The translations under genes were made by a program, and so were the position numbers. A DNA stretch of 28,695 bases. Source: Bacteroidota bacterium. Lineage in GTDB: Bacteria > Bacteroidota > Bacteroidia > Chitinophagales > Chitinophagaceae. Each line of letters starts with the position of its first letter. Positions within the stretch are counted from its first letter, which is position 1. This document shows, piece by piece, positions 7,901-14,683 of this stretch. Location: positions 1-28,695 of the forward strand of contig JAEVZP010000099.1 of assembly GCA_023392185.1 (NCBI GenBank), read 5' to 3'. The notes under the pieces are model-generated. The model had not been told where the DNA came from and searched no databases. It saw only the letters and a program-made list of their open reading frames with translations.

Positions 7901-7908
7901 TACCTTCG
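7901..7908 (+). promoter_or_regulatory. Candidate -7 box (TACCTTCG) for tsaD
   Basis: TACCTTCG differs from TAnnTTTG at one base and is the same octamer as the -7 box proposed for the tRNA-Arg gene. It ends five bases before the tsaD GTG (7914), the same spacing seen at the TPR gene, so the message may be leaderless. A -33 box is poor: only TTT at 7878-7880, inside a TTTCCGGAAA copy. Confidence 0.45.
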
Positions 7909-7913
7909 CGGCT

Positions 7914-8960
7914 GTGCCTACTCTCCTTGCTATAGAATCGAGCTGCGACGAAACGGCGGCGGCGGTCATCTCCGACGGAAAAATCCGGAGCAATGTCATT
8001 GCCACCCAGGAAATCCACGCTAAATACGGCGGCGTGGTTCCGGAAATGGCAAGCCGTGCCCACATGGAAGCCATTGTGCCGGTGGTGCTGGAAGCGCTGG
8101 AGAAAGCCGGCGTTTCTAAAAAAGACCTGGATGCTGTGGGCTTTACGCAGTCGCCGGGTCTCATCGGCTCGTTGCTGGTGGGCGCTTCGTTTGCCAAGTC
8201 GCTGGCCCTGGCGCTCGATATTCCGCTGCTGGCCGTCAACCACATGCAGGCGCACGTGCTGGCTCATTTCATCGATGACCCAAAGCCCGATTTCCCGTTT
8301 TTGTGCCTTACGGTTTCCGGCGGGCATACGCAGCTGGTGCTGGTGCGCGATTATCTGGACATGGAAATCGTGGGCACCACGCTGGACGACGCTGCCGGCG
8401 AAGCGTTCGACAAAACGGCCAAGATGCTGGGTTTGCCGTATCCCGGCGGCCCCTTGATCGATAAATATGCCCGTGAAGGCGACGGCGAAAAATTCCCGTT
8501 CCCGATTGCGCAGATTCCGGGTTTAGACTATTCCTTTTCCGGCATTAAGACAGCCATTCTGAACTTTCTGCAAAAAGGAAAAAAGACGGATCCGGATTTT
8601 GTGGCTCACAACCTGGCGGACATCTGCGCTTCGGTGCAGCACACGATTGTCAAAACTCTGTTGCAGAAATTGGTGCGGGCGGCGGAGCAATATGAGGTGA
8701 AAAATATTGGGATTGCGGGCGGCGTCTCAGCCAACAGTGGCCTGCGAAAAGCAATTACTGCGCTGGGGGCAGAAAAAGGGTGGGCGGTTTTTATTCCTGA
8801 TTTTCAGTACTGCACCGACAATGCTGCGATGATTGCCATTACGGCGCACTACCAGTTTATTTCCGGAAAATTTGCGTCGCTGGATATAGAGCCGTCGGCA
8901 CGAAGCCTCACCCCCGGCCCCTCTCCGAAGGAGCGGGGTGACAGCATAGTGAAAGCATAA
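7914..8960 (+). CDS. tsaD: tRNA N6-threonylcarbamoyladenosine synthase subunit TsaD
   Basis: TsaD transfers the threonylcarbamoyl group to A37 of ANN-reading tRNAs, working in the cytoplasm with TsaB, TsaC and TsaE. The 348-residue protein starts at a GTG and shows L-A-I-E-S-S-C-D-E-T at the N-terminus, the metal-binding H-M-Q-A-H (His110, His114), the T-V-S-G-G-H-T-Q nucleotide motif near residue 135, and the third metal ligand in C-T-D-N-A-A-M (Asp302). Family homology ends near Arg330; the final 18 residues (SLTPGPSPKERGDSIVKA) are encoded by a GC-rich hairpin repeat that continues past the stop, so the C-terminus has been replaced or extended by a repeat insertion. A TTTCCGGAAA copy lies at 8860-8869. 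Confidence 0.96.
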   Translation: MPTLLAIESSCDETAAAVISDGKIRSNVIATQEIHAKYGGVVPEMASRAHMEAIVPVVLEALEKAGVSKKDLDAVGFTQSPGLIGSLLVGASFAKSLALALDIPLLAVNHMQAHVLAHFIDDPKPDFPFLCLTVSGGHTQLVLVRDYLDMEIVGTTLDDAAGEAFDKTAKMLGLPYPGGPLIDKYAREGDGEKFPFPIAQIPGLDYSFSGIKTAILNFLQKGKKTDPDFVAHNLADICASVQHTIVKTLLQKLVRAAEQYEVKNIGIAGGVSANSGLRKAITALGAEKGWAVFIPDFQYCTDNAAMIAITAHYQFISGKFASLDIEPSARSLTPGPSPKERGDSIVKA

Positions 8961-9112
8961 ACCCTCTTTTTATACAACCAAAACCCTACGCTTTCCGGTT
9001 CCCCTCTCCGCAGGAGAGCGGTGATAGCTTCTAGAAACTCGCCTTTTTTATTCACTTAAGAACCCTACGCTTTCCGGTTCCCCTCTCCTGCGGAGAGGGG
9101 TGAGGGGAGAGG
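8907..9112. repeat. Cluster of three CCCCTCTCC hairpin repeats between tsaD and trmN6
   Basis: Three related hairpins: 8918-8938 (CCCCTCTCC with one mismatch to its partner, inside tsaD codons), 9004-9018 (CTCTCC-GCA-GGAGAG) and 9080-9100 (perfect 9-bp stem CCCCTCTCC / GGAGAGGGG, loop TGC). The last two are preceded by the same sequence, so that a 28-bp stretch beginning AACCCTACGCTTTCCGG is repeated exactly at 8982-9009 and 9061-9088. This is a dispersed repeat type often seen as a translated L-T-P-G-P-S-P-K-E-R-G peptide. The block ends three bases before the trmN6 ATG. Confidence 0.85.
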
Positions 9113-9115
9113 CCT

Positions 9116-9829
9116 ATGCCCAAGGATTTTTTTCGCTTTAAAGCCTTTAACATTCACCAGGATCGCTGCGCGATGAAGGTGAGCACCGACGCGTGTTTGC
9201 TGGGCGCATGGGCACCGTTTGAGAAAATTTCCGGAAATGTGCTGGATATTGGTGCCGGGACAGGCCTGTTGTCGCTGATGCTGGCGCAGCGGTTTGGGGA
9301 ACTCAAAATCACGGCGCTGGAAATTGACCCGGAAGCGGCGGCGCAGGCGGGGGAGAATGTGGCTGAAAGCCCGTTTGCGGACCGGGTGGAAGTAGTGTGC
9401 GAAGACGTTCGGAACCACAATCCGACGACCCTGTATGATGCCATTATTGCCAATCCACCTTTTTTTCAAAACAGTTTGAAAGGTCCGGATGCGGCGCGCA
9501 ACAGGGCCCGTCACAGCGATGCGCTTTCGCTGGAAGATTTGTACATTTCCGTTTGCCGGTTGTTGAAACCGGATGGTTTTTTTGCTTTGCTGTTGCCGGT
9601 GGAGGCTCAAAAAGTGTGGGAAAAAGGACTGATTTCCGGAAAATTGGATTTGCGGGAACAGGTCTTTATCAAACCCTTATCCGGTAAAGCACCGAATCGC
9701 GTGCTGAGTTTATATGGGAAAGGCGAAATTTCCGGAAATGCTATTCATTCGGAGCTGGTGATTTATGAGGCATACGGAACCTACACGGCAGTTTTCCGTA
9801 AACTGTTAGCGCCGTTTTATTTGCATTGA
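9116..9829 (+). CDS. trmN6: tRNA1(Val) (adenine(37)-N6)-methyltransferase TrmN6 (YfiC family)
   Basis: A 237-residue SAM-dependent methyltransferase that in the family methylates A37 of tRNA1-Val. It shows the family's N-terminal F-R-F-K-A-F-N-I-H-Q-D-R-C-A-M-K-V-S-T-D-A block, the SAM-binding D-I-G-A-G-T-G at residues 44-50, acidic E-I-D-P, and the amino-methyltransferase motif N-P-P-F at residues 113-116. The ATG at 9116 lies immediately downstream of the hairpin repeat block, whose purine-rich end (GGGGAGAGG) could by accident serve as a ribosome binding site. Three TTTCCGGAAA copies lie in the gene and one just after it, the densest stretch in the window. Both this gene and tsaD act on position 37 of tRNA. 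Confidence 0.92.
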   Translation: MPKDFFRFKAFNIHQDRCAMKVSTDACLLGAWAPFEKISGNVLDIGAGTGLLSLMLAQRFGELKITALEIDPEAAAQAGENVAESPFADRVEVVCEDVRNHNPTTLYDAIIANPPFFQNSLKGPDAARNRARHSDALSLEDLYISVCRLLKPDGFFALLLPVEAQKVWEKGLISGKLDLREQVFIKPLSGKAPNRVLSLYGKGEISGNAIHSELVIYEAYGTYTAVFRKLLAPFYLH

Positions 9830-9853
9830 TAAGCCTCGGGAATTTTCCGGAAA
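9228..9853. repeat. Densest group of the TTTCCGGAAA palindrome
   Basis: Perfect copies at 9228-9237, 9633-9642, 9729-9738 (all read as I-S-G-K or I-S-G-N within trmN6) and 9844-9853 (noncoding). They belong to a set of 24 perfect copies spread over the window; see the findings for all positions. Confidence 0.9.
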
Positions 9854-9860
9854 TTTTACT

Positions 9861-9884
9861 AAAAAAGGCGCTTAAAAGCGCCTT
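9861..9884 (-). terminator. Intrinsic terminator of the tRNA-Arg gene
   Basis: Read on the minus strand: stem AAGGCGCTT, a TT loop, stem AAGCGCCTT, then a run of T. The 8-bp core on the plus strand is AGGCGCTT (9866-9873) and AAGCGCCT (9876-9883). The T-run exists only on the minus strand, so it serves the tRNA gene; it may also slow plus-strand read-through from trmN6. Confidence 0.85.
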
Positions 9885-9888
9885 AAAG

Positions 9889-9963
9889 TGGTGGCCCCGA
9901 CAGGAATCGAACCTGTATCTAAAGTTTAGGAAACTCCTATTCTATCCATTGAACTACGAGGCC
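9889..9963 (-). tRNA. tRNA-Arg (anticodon CCT), CCA encoded
   Basis: Read on the minus strand the sequence folds as a full cloverleaf: acceptor GGCCTCG paired with CGGGGCC, D arm GTTC/GAAT with AATGGATA loop, anticodon stem GGAGT/ACTTT (two G-T pairs) around loop TTCCTAA with anticodon CCT, four-base variable region, and T arm ACAGG-TTCGATT-CCTGT. The discriminator base is A and the CCA end is encoded. It reads AGG arginine codons. It stands between the housekeeping block and the polysaccharide locus. Confidence 0.96.
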
Positions 9964-9975
9964 GGAAAGGGGCGG

Positions 9976-10009
9976 CGAAGGTACGTGTATTCAGGTAATT
10001 TTATGAAAA
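9976..10009 (-). promoter_or_regulatory. Likely promoter of the tRNA-Arg gene
   Basis: On the minus strand TACCTTCG (9983 to 9976) lies 12 bp before the mature tRNA 5' end, with TTTTCA about 20 bp further upstream (10009-10004). This fits the Bacteroidota two-box promoter with one mismatch in the -7 box and a weak -33 box. Confidence 0.55.
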
Positions 10010-10184
10010 GAGGTACGGTGCAAAATATCCAATTGAAAAAATTAATAGTTTATTTTTAAATTAGATTATTGAGATAGTTATGTGTTTACGGATTTGAGTC
10101 AAATGCTTATGAATATAAATTGGTGTTACTGGTTAAAGTTGTCCGTAAATGCAGCGTTCTTTTTTTCTTCCGGCCGCTTTATTC

Positions 10185-10215
10185 TTGTGGCACGGGAAGC
10201 ATAAGGCTACCTTTG
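10185..10215 (+). promoter_or_regulatory. Main promoter of the polysaccharide operon
   Basis: TTG at 10185-10187, a 20-bp spacer and TACCTTTG at 10208-10215 match the Bacteroidota sigma factor consensus (TTG, 19-21 bp, TAnnTTTG) at every defined base. Transcription should begin near 10220-10222, giving a leader of about 88 bases before the Wza-like gene. Confidence 0.8.
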
Positions 10216-10229
10216 CCGCCGCTAAAACC

Positions 10230-10265
10230 ATGCATCTGGGTTCTGGAGCAGAACTGAGCGTGTGA
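10230..10265 (+). other. Leader with possible 11-codon reading frame and hairpin
   Basis: Within the predicted operon leader, an ATG at 10230 opens an 11-codon frame (MHLGSGAELSV) ending in TGA at 10263-10265. Its middle contains a perfect 6-bp hairpin, GTTCTG (10240-10245), loop GAG, CAGAAC (10249-10254). No run of one amino acid and no competing hairpin is obvious, so a classical attenuator is not shown. Confidence 0.3.
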
Positions 10266-10308
10266 AGTAATGTCGGATTTACTAAGCCTGATAGCCTTAT
10301 ACTTTACT

Positions 10309-11112
10309 ATGAACCGCATCCTTTTTTTGTTGCCTTTTCTCTGTTTAATGATTGCTTGTAAAAGCTATCAGAATGTTCCTTATTTTAAGGATATTCCCGA
10401 TACTATTCGCGGAAGCTATGCTTCTCCATTAACTTCTTTCGAGGATATCCGGATCCAGCCGGATGACATTATCCAGATTTCGATTCAAACGATTGATCCT
10501 CAAATCAACCAGCAGCTGGCGGCAGGTTCCGGAAGCACTTTTACCACGCAGTCGTCGTCTTCGCTGACCGGTGCAGCGGCTTCCGGTGCTGCCGTAAATG
10601 GCTACCGGGTAAGCCAGGACGGCTATATTGAAATTCCGCTTACCGGCAGAATGCGGGTGGCCGGAATGACTACGGAGGAAGCGCGCGACTCCTTGCGCAA
10701 CCGGGCTTCCGTTTTTTACAAAGCTCCGGTAGTAAATGTACGGTTTGCCAATTTCCAGATTACCGTTTTGGGCGAGGTAACCCGCCCGGCTACTTATGTG
10801 GTCCCCAACGAGCGGGTGGATGTGTTGCAGGCCCTTGGCATGGCGGGTGATCTTACCATTTACGGCAAACGCGAAAACGTGATGGTTATCCGCGAAGAAG
10901 CCGGGAAGAAAAGCTTTGCGCGGCTGAACCTGAACTCGTCCGACATTTTTCAGTCGCCTTATTTCCAATTGCGCCAGCGCGATATCGTTTATGTGGAGCC
11001 GGCCAAGAGCAAAGCGGCCAGCACCGATGTGGCTCAAACGCGTTTGATTGCGCTGCTGGGGACTTTTACTTCTGTCCTGATCGTTTTGTTTAGCCGAATC
11101 AATTTTAACTAA
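10309..11112 (+). CDS. Wza-like outer-membrane polysaccharide export lipoprotein
   Basis: A 267-residue export protein. The ATG at 10309 is preferred over one at 10270, because a lipoprotein signal begins there: M-N-R-I-L-F-L-L-P-F-L-C-L-M-I-A-C with Cys17 lipidated. Next is the polysaccharide-export domain (D-I-R-I-Q-P-D-D-I-I-Q-I-S-I, about residues 45-150, interrupted by a Ser/Gly-rich insert) and an SLBB-type domain (V-L-G-E-V-T-R-P-A-T-Y-V-V-P ... L-Q-A-L-G-M-A-G-D-L). A hydrophobic C-terminal helix (T-R-L-I-A-L-L-G-T-F-T-S-V-L-I-V-L) is typical of the Bacteroidota form and spans the outer membrane in Wza. It is the first gene of the operon; the Wzc-like partner follows after 22 bp. Confidence 0.9.
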   Translation: MNRILFLLPFLCLMIACKSYQNVPYFKDIPDTIRGSYASPLTSFEDIRIQPDDIIQISIQTIDPQINQQLAAGSGSTFTTQSSSSLTGAAASGAAVNGYRVSQDGYIEIPLTGRMRVAGMTTEEARDSLRNRASVFYKAPVVNVRFANFQITVLGEVTRPATYVVPNERVDVLQALGMAGDLTIYGKRENVMVIREEAGKKSFARLNLNSSDIFQSPYFQLRQRDIVYVEPAKSKAASTDVAQTRLIALLGTFTSVLIVLFSRINFN

Positions 11113-11134
11113 TCTACGCTCTTTCTTATAACAG

Positions 11135-13528
11135 ATGGACTCTCAAAAACCTTTTCTGACCGATCCGAATGTAGCGCTGATCCAGCCCCAGGAAGAGACG
11201 TCAATCAATCTGCAGAAAGTAATTGGCAAGTTTCTGGCATACTGGCCGTGGTTTGTTGCCTGCCTGATTCTGTCGTTGGCAATTGCCTTTATTTATCTGC
11301 GATACAGCACGCCTATATACAGGGTGAGCGCCAAGATCATGGTGCAGGATGACAAGAAAGGCGCTGGTTTGCCGGATGCCAATGTGCTGGAAGGCCTCGG
11401 TATTTCGGGTGGCAAAAGCAACGTAGACAACGAGTTGGAAATTATGAAAAGCCGCACGCTGATGGAAAGAGTGGTGGGGGGGCTTCAGTTGAACGTAACT
11501 TATTTCAGCGCCGGCAGAATTAAAGAGACTGAAATCTACTCAGAGCGTCCTTTTGACGTTCAGTTTGTATCTTTTTTTGAGGACTCCCTTCAGCAGCCCG
11601 TTCGGTTTCAGCTCCGTCAGGAAGGTGCAGCAGGTTTTGTACTGGAAGGAGACAGCAAGACCTGGAAAGGAAGTTTCGGCGATACGCTGCGGTTGCCGGT
11701 GGGCATAGCGGTGATTACCAAAAGGTATGTTCCCAACGAAGTAAATCAGAAAATTGCTGTGGTGGTCGCCGGTCTGGAGCCGACGGTTGTAAGATATATG
11801 AACAACCTCAATGCCTCTATTCCCAACAAACAGGTAAGTACCATTGCGCTGACCCTGCAGGAGCCGGCGCCGGACAAGGGGGAAGTGATTATCAACCGGC
11901 TGATTGAAGAGTATATGCGTGCCAATGTGGATGACCGCAACCGTATTGCCGACAGTACGATGCGCTTTATTGATGAGCGACTGCAACTGGTAAACGGAGA
12001 GCTGACCGGTATTGAGCGCAATATCGAAAACTTTAAAGTCAGCAATGAACTGACCGATCTGAGCGAGCAATCCAAGCAGCTGCTGAGCAACACAACAGAT
12101 TATGCGCGGCAACTCACCGAGAAGGAGGTTCAATATTCGGTATTGCAGTCTCTGGAGCGGTTTATGAACAGCAGTGCGCCGGGCAGCCGCGTGATTCCTG
12201 CTTCGCTGATGATTGCCGATCCGGCATTCACTTCTATCCTGACCAACTACAACACCTTGCAGTTGCAGCGGGAGCAGTTGCTGATGACGACTACCGAAAG
12301 CAACCCGATGGTAAAGACGCTTGATCAGCAAATGGTCAGTTTGCAAAAAGAGATGACGCAGTCGATCGCAACGCTTAAGCGGCAGCTTCAAACCAGCATT
12401 GCTGAACTGCGCAACCGCGCCGGACAAATTGATGCAAAAATTCGTCAGGTACCGGCTAAGGAGCGAACTTTTCTGGAATACTCCCGTCAGCAGGCAATCA
12501 AGCAGGAGCTGTATGTATTCTTGTTGAAGAAAAGGGAAGAGTCGGCAATCACCAAATCCTCTACGGTGGCCAATGCGCGGGTGGTAGACGCTGCCCGCAA
12601 GGATGCACATCCTTTCAGGCCCAAAAAGCAGCTGATCCTGCTGTCGGCATTGGCCATCGGAGTGCTGCTTCCCTATGGTATTATTTACTTGAAGGATGCC
12701 TTAAACACGAAAATCAATTCGAAGGAAGACATTACGAGCCGCACGCAGGTTCCGATTTTGGGCGAAATCAGTCATAACCCGGAAGTATCAGAAACGCTGG
12801 TCGTAACGCCCAACTCGCGCAATGCTATTTCCGAGCAGTTCCGCGCTCTGCGTTCCAACCTTCAGTTTGTGATGACCGGCAGGGGGGAAAATACAATTAT
12901 GATGACTTCGAGCATGAGTGGGGAAGGGAAGTCATTTGTGTCCTTAAACCTGGCAAGCGCACTGGCGATTTCCGGAAAAAAAGTGGTGGTGATGGAGCTG
13001 GACCTGCGCAAGCCGAAGATTTCCCAATACCTGCGCATTCCCAACAACGTTGGCTTCAGTAATTACGCCATAGGAGCCGCTTCTATTACCGATATTATCC
13101 GGCCTTCCGGCGCTGCCGACAGCTTGTATGTGATTTCTTCCGGCCCTATACCGCCCAACCCCGCAGAACTGCTTATGGAGGAGCGGGTGGAAGGCTTGTT
13201 TGCCTACCTGAAAGAAAATTTCGACTACGTCATTATGGACGTGCCGCCGGTTGGCGTGGTAACCGATGCACAACTGCTGAGCAGATATGCCGATGTAACC
13301 CTGTTTCTGGTTCGGCAGGGTGTGACCCACAAAGCACAGCTGGCATTGCCGGAAGAGTTGCTCAGGCAACGGAAAATGCCTAAGCTAAGCATGGTGGTCA
13401 ACGATATTAAGCAGCAAAAACACGGTTATGGCTATGGCTATGGATACGGCTATGGCTACGGCTATGGCGAGTACGGAGAGATTGAAACAAAAAAGAAAAG
13501 CAAAAAGAAATCAGGGTTGCTTTCCTAG
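11135..13528 (+). CDS. Wzc-like polysaccharide co-polymerase and tyrosine autokinase
   Basis: A 797-residue inner-membrane protein that controls chain length and export with the Wza-like partner. It has a Wzz domain with first membrane helix at about residues 34-56, a long coiled-coil periplasmic part, and a second helix at about 499-521. The cytoplasmic BY-kinase domain has Walker A S-x-S-G-E-G-K-S (Lys599), Walker A' V-V-V-M-E-L-D-L-R-K-P-K, and Walker B Y-V-I-M-D-V-P-P (Asp702). The tail holds seven Gly-Tyr repeats (residues 764-777) plus one more Tyr, then Lys-rich residues; Wzc kinases phosphorylate such Tyr clusters to cycle between octamer and monomer. One TTTCCGGAAA copy at 12969-12978 is the only one between 10 and 19 kb. 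Confidence 0.94.
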   Translation: MDSQKPFLTDPNVALIQPQEETSINLQKVIGKFLAYWPWFVACLILSLAIAFIYLRYSTPIYRVSAKIMVQDDKKGAGLPDANVLEGLGISGGKSNVDNELEIMKSRTLMERVVGGLQLNVTYFSAGRIKETEIYSERPFDVQFVSFFEDSLQQPVRFQLRQEGAAGFVLEGDSKTWKGSFGDTLRLPVGIAVITKRYVPNEVNQKIAVVVAGLEPTVVRYMNNLNASIPNKQVSTIALTLQEPAPDKGEVIINRLIEEYMRANVDDRNRIADSTMRFIDERLQLVNGELTGIERNIENFKVSNELTDLSEQSKQLLSNTTDYARQLTEKEVQYSVLQSLERFMNSSAPGSRVIPASLMIADPAFTSILTNYNTLQLQREQLLMTTTESNPMVKTLDQQMVSLQKEMTQSIATLKRQLQTSIAELRNRAGQIDAKIRQVPAKERTFLEYSRQQAIKQELYVFLLKKREESAITKSSTVANARVVDAARKDAHPFRPKKQLILLSALAIGVLLPYGIIYLKDALNTKINSKEDITSRTQVPILGEISHNPEVSETLVVTPNSRNAISEQFRALRSNLQFVMTGRGENTIMMTSSMSGEGKSFVSLNLASALAISGKKVVVMELDLRKPKISQYLRIPNNVGFSNYAIGAASITDIIRPSGAADSLYVISSGPIPPNPAELLMEERVEGLFAYLKENFDYVIMDVPPVGVVTDAQLLSRYADVTLFLVRQGVTHKAQLALPEELLRQRKMPKLSMVVNDIKQQKHGYGYGYGYGYGYGYGEYGEIETKKKSKKKSGLLS
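13424..13465 (+). repeat. Hexanucleotide microsatellite (GGNTAY x7) in the kinase tail
   Basis: Seven near-identical 6-bp units (GGCTAT, with GGT, GGA and TAC variants) encode the Gly-Tyr repeat. Changes of one unit would add or remove one Tyr without changing frame. Confidence 0.9.
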
Positions 13529-13537
13529 AAGCCTTTC

Positions 13538-14683
13538 ATGATTTATCTATTTCTGCTGGCGCTCGCTCTGCTCCTTCTTTTGCTTTACGGAGGCAAAAGA
13601 AGCAATGCCAAACGCCCCTATTATATTTATTGCGGCCTTTTGGTGGCCGTAGCGGCGGCCCGTTTTCGGGTAGGCGGCGACTCGCTGGCCTATCAGGATA
13701 CCTTTAGCAATCTGCCCAATCTTCAGGGGCTCTTGACGTTTCATTTCAGAGAAGCCGAGTTTAACCCGCTGTGGTATGTTTTCAACGCGATTATAAAGTC
13801 CATTCACAACGACTTTACCTTTTTTCAGCTGGTGCACGCACTGGTAGTCAACATCATTGTTTTCCGGTTTATTGCGCACTATGCGCTCAATAAATACTGG
13901 ATTATGCCCTTCTACCTGGTGCTCAACTATGTGTATTTCAACATGGAGATTCTGCGGGAGGTTCTTGCTATCTGCACCTTCCTGCTGTCTGTTGGCCACC
14001 TCCTGAAGAAAGACTGGAAAAGGTATTACTTGCTTTGCATCGTCGCTTACCTGTTCCACACCTCTGCTTTTATCCTCTTTCTGTTTCCATTGGTGAACCG
14101 GCGCTATAAGCTCTGGCAACAGGCAGTTATGGTTGGCGTGGTATTCTTAATGAGCACTCCCGTTACCATCTCTTTTCTGGAGCAAAACGTTTTTCCGCTC
14201 CTGGGTGCGAGTGCCAAGGCGGCTTCTTACCTGAGCGTTCAGGTTTCGGAGACCGGCTTTTTCTACCAGCTCCTCAAGATCCTGCCGGTATTCATTACCT
14301 TTTATATCCGGAAGAAAACGCTCCGGCGCCAACACGTCTTCTCCTCCCTGGTATTCCCCTACCTACTGCTAGGTGTGTTGAGCAGCCAATATGCGGGTGC
14401 TTACCGCTTTTTGAATTACCTCTCGATTCCGATGCTCGTATATGTGATCGACACTTTGTATGAGCTCTTTATCTTTAGAAAGTATGTGCCGTTTTACTAC
14501 GTGGGCGTGCGTGCAGGAGTCCTGTTGATGGTGCTCTTGCAGTTGCAGTACCTGACAAGAGATACTTCTTACTATGCTGCTGACTCCAGGTATTATAACC
14601 GGTATTATCCGTATCGGAATGTTCTTAACCCACAGGTAGAAAGCAAGCGGGAAGCGCTCTACTACAACTTCATGAATCTTTAA
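13538..14683 (+). CDS. EpsG-family polysaccharide polymerase (Wzy-like)
   Basis: A 381-residue integral membrane protein with about ten hydrophobic segments. It carries the EpsG hallmarks: the R-F-R-V-G-G-D-S-L-A-Y motif after the first helices (residues 42-52), N-P-L-W-Y-V-F-N near residue 75, and Y-V-Y-F-N-M-E-I-L-R-E-V-L-A followed later by Y-L-F-H-T-S-A-F. EpsG proteins are thought to join repeat units at the outer face of the inner membrane, the role of Wzy. It begins 9 bp after the kinase gene, and the next gene starts at the base after its stop codon, so translation is likely coupled. Confidence 0.85.
   Translation: MIYLFLLALALLLLLLYGGKRSNAKRPYYIYCGLLVAVAAARFRVGGDSLAYQDTFSNLPNLQGLLTFHFREAEFNPLWYVFNAIIKSIHNDFTFFQLVHALVVNIIVFRFIAHYALNKYWIMPFYLVLNYVYFNMEILREVLAICTFLLSVGHLLKKDWKRYYLLCIVAYLFHTSAFILFLFPLVNRRYKLWQQAVMVGVVFLMSTPVTISFLEQNVFPLLGASAKAASYLSVQVSETGFFYQLLKILPVFITFYIRKKTLRRQHVFSSLVFPYLLLGVLSSQYAGAYRFLNYLSIPMLVYVIDTLYELFIFRKYVPFYYVGVRAGVLLMVLLQLQYLTRDTSYYAADSRYYNRYYPYRNVLNPQVESKREALYYNFMNL

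Larger units (their letters stand above)
9964..10308. other. 345-bp noncoding region between tRNA-Arg and the polysaccharide operon
   Basis: No convincing gene. It holds the likely minus-strand tRNA promoter (9976-10009), an AT-rich stretch at about 10020-10140, the plus-strand operon promoter (10185-10215), and a leader with a short reading frame and hairpin (10230-10265). No JUMPstart/ops motif (GGCGGTAG) is present. Confidence 0.7.

Noticed and set aside
8849..9055. Minus-strand reading frame of 68 codons across the tsaD end
   Set aside because: Most of it is the hairpin repeat read backwards; no independent support.
8907..9112. CRISPR array from the repeated hairpins
   Set aside because: Only three unequal units with unequal spacing, two of them in a dispersed repeat type, and no cas genes nearby.
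9826..10059. Plus-strand reading frame of 77 codons
   Set aside because: It runs through the antisense of tRNA-Arg and its promoter; the coding look comes from the tRNA gene.
10216..10308. JUMPstart/ops element in the polysaccharide operon leader
   Set aside because: GGCGGTAG is not present in the leader.
13424..13465. Tandem repeat as a mobile or CRISPR-like element
   Set aside because: It is an in-frame Gly-Tyr codon repeat typical of the tyrosine-rich tail of Wzc-type kinases.
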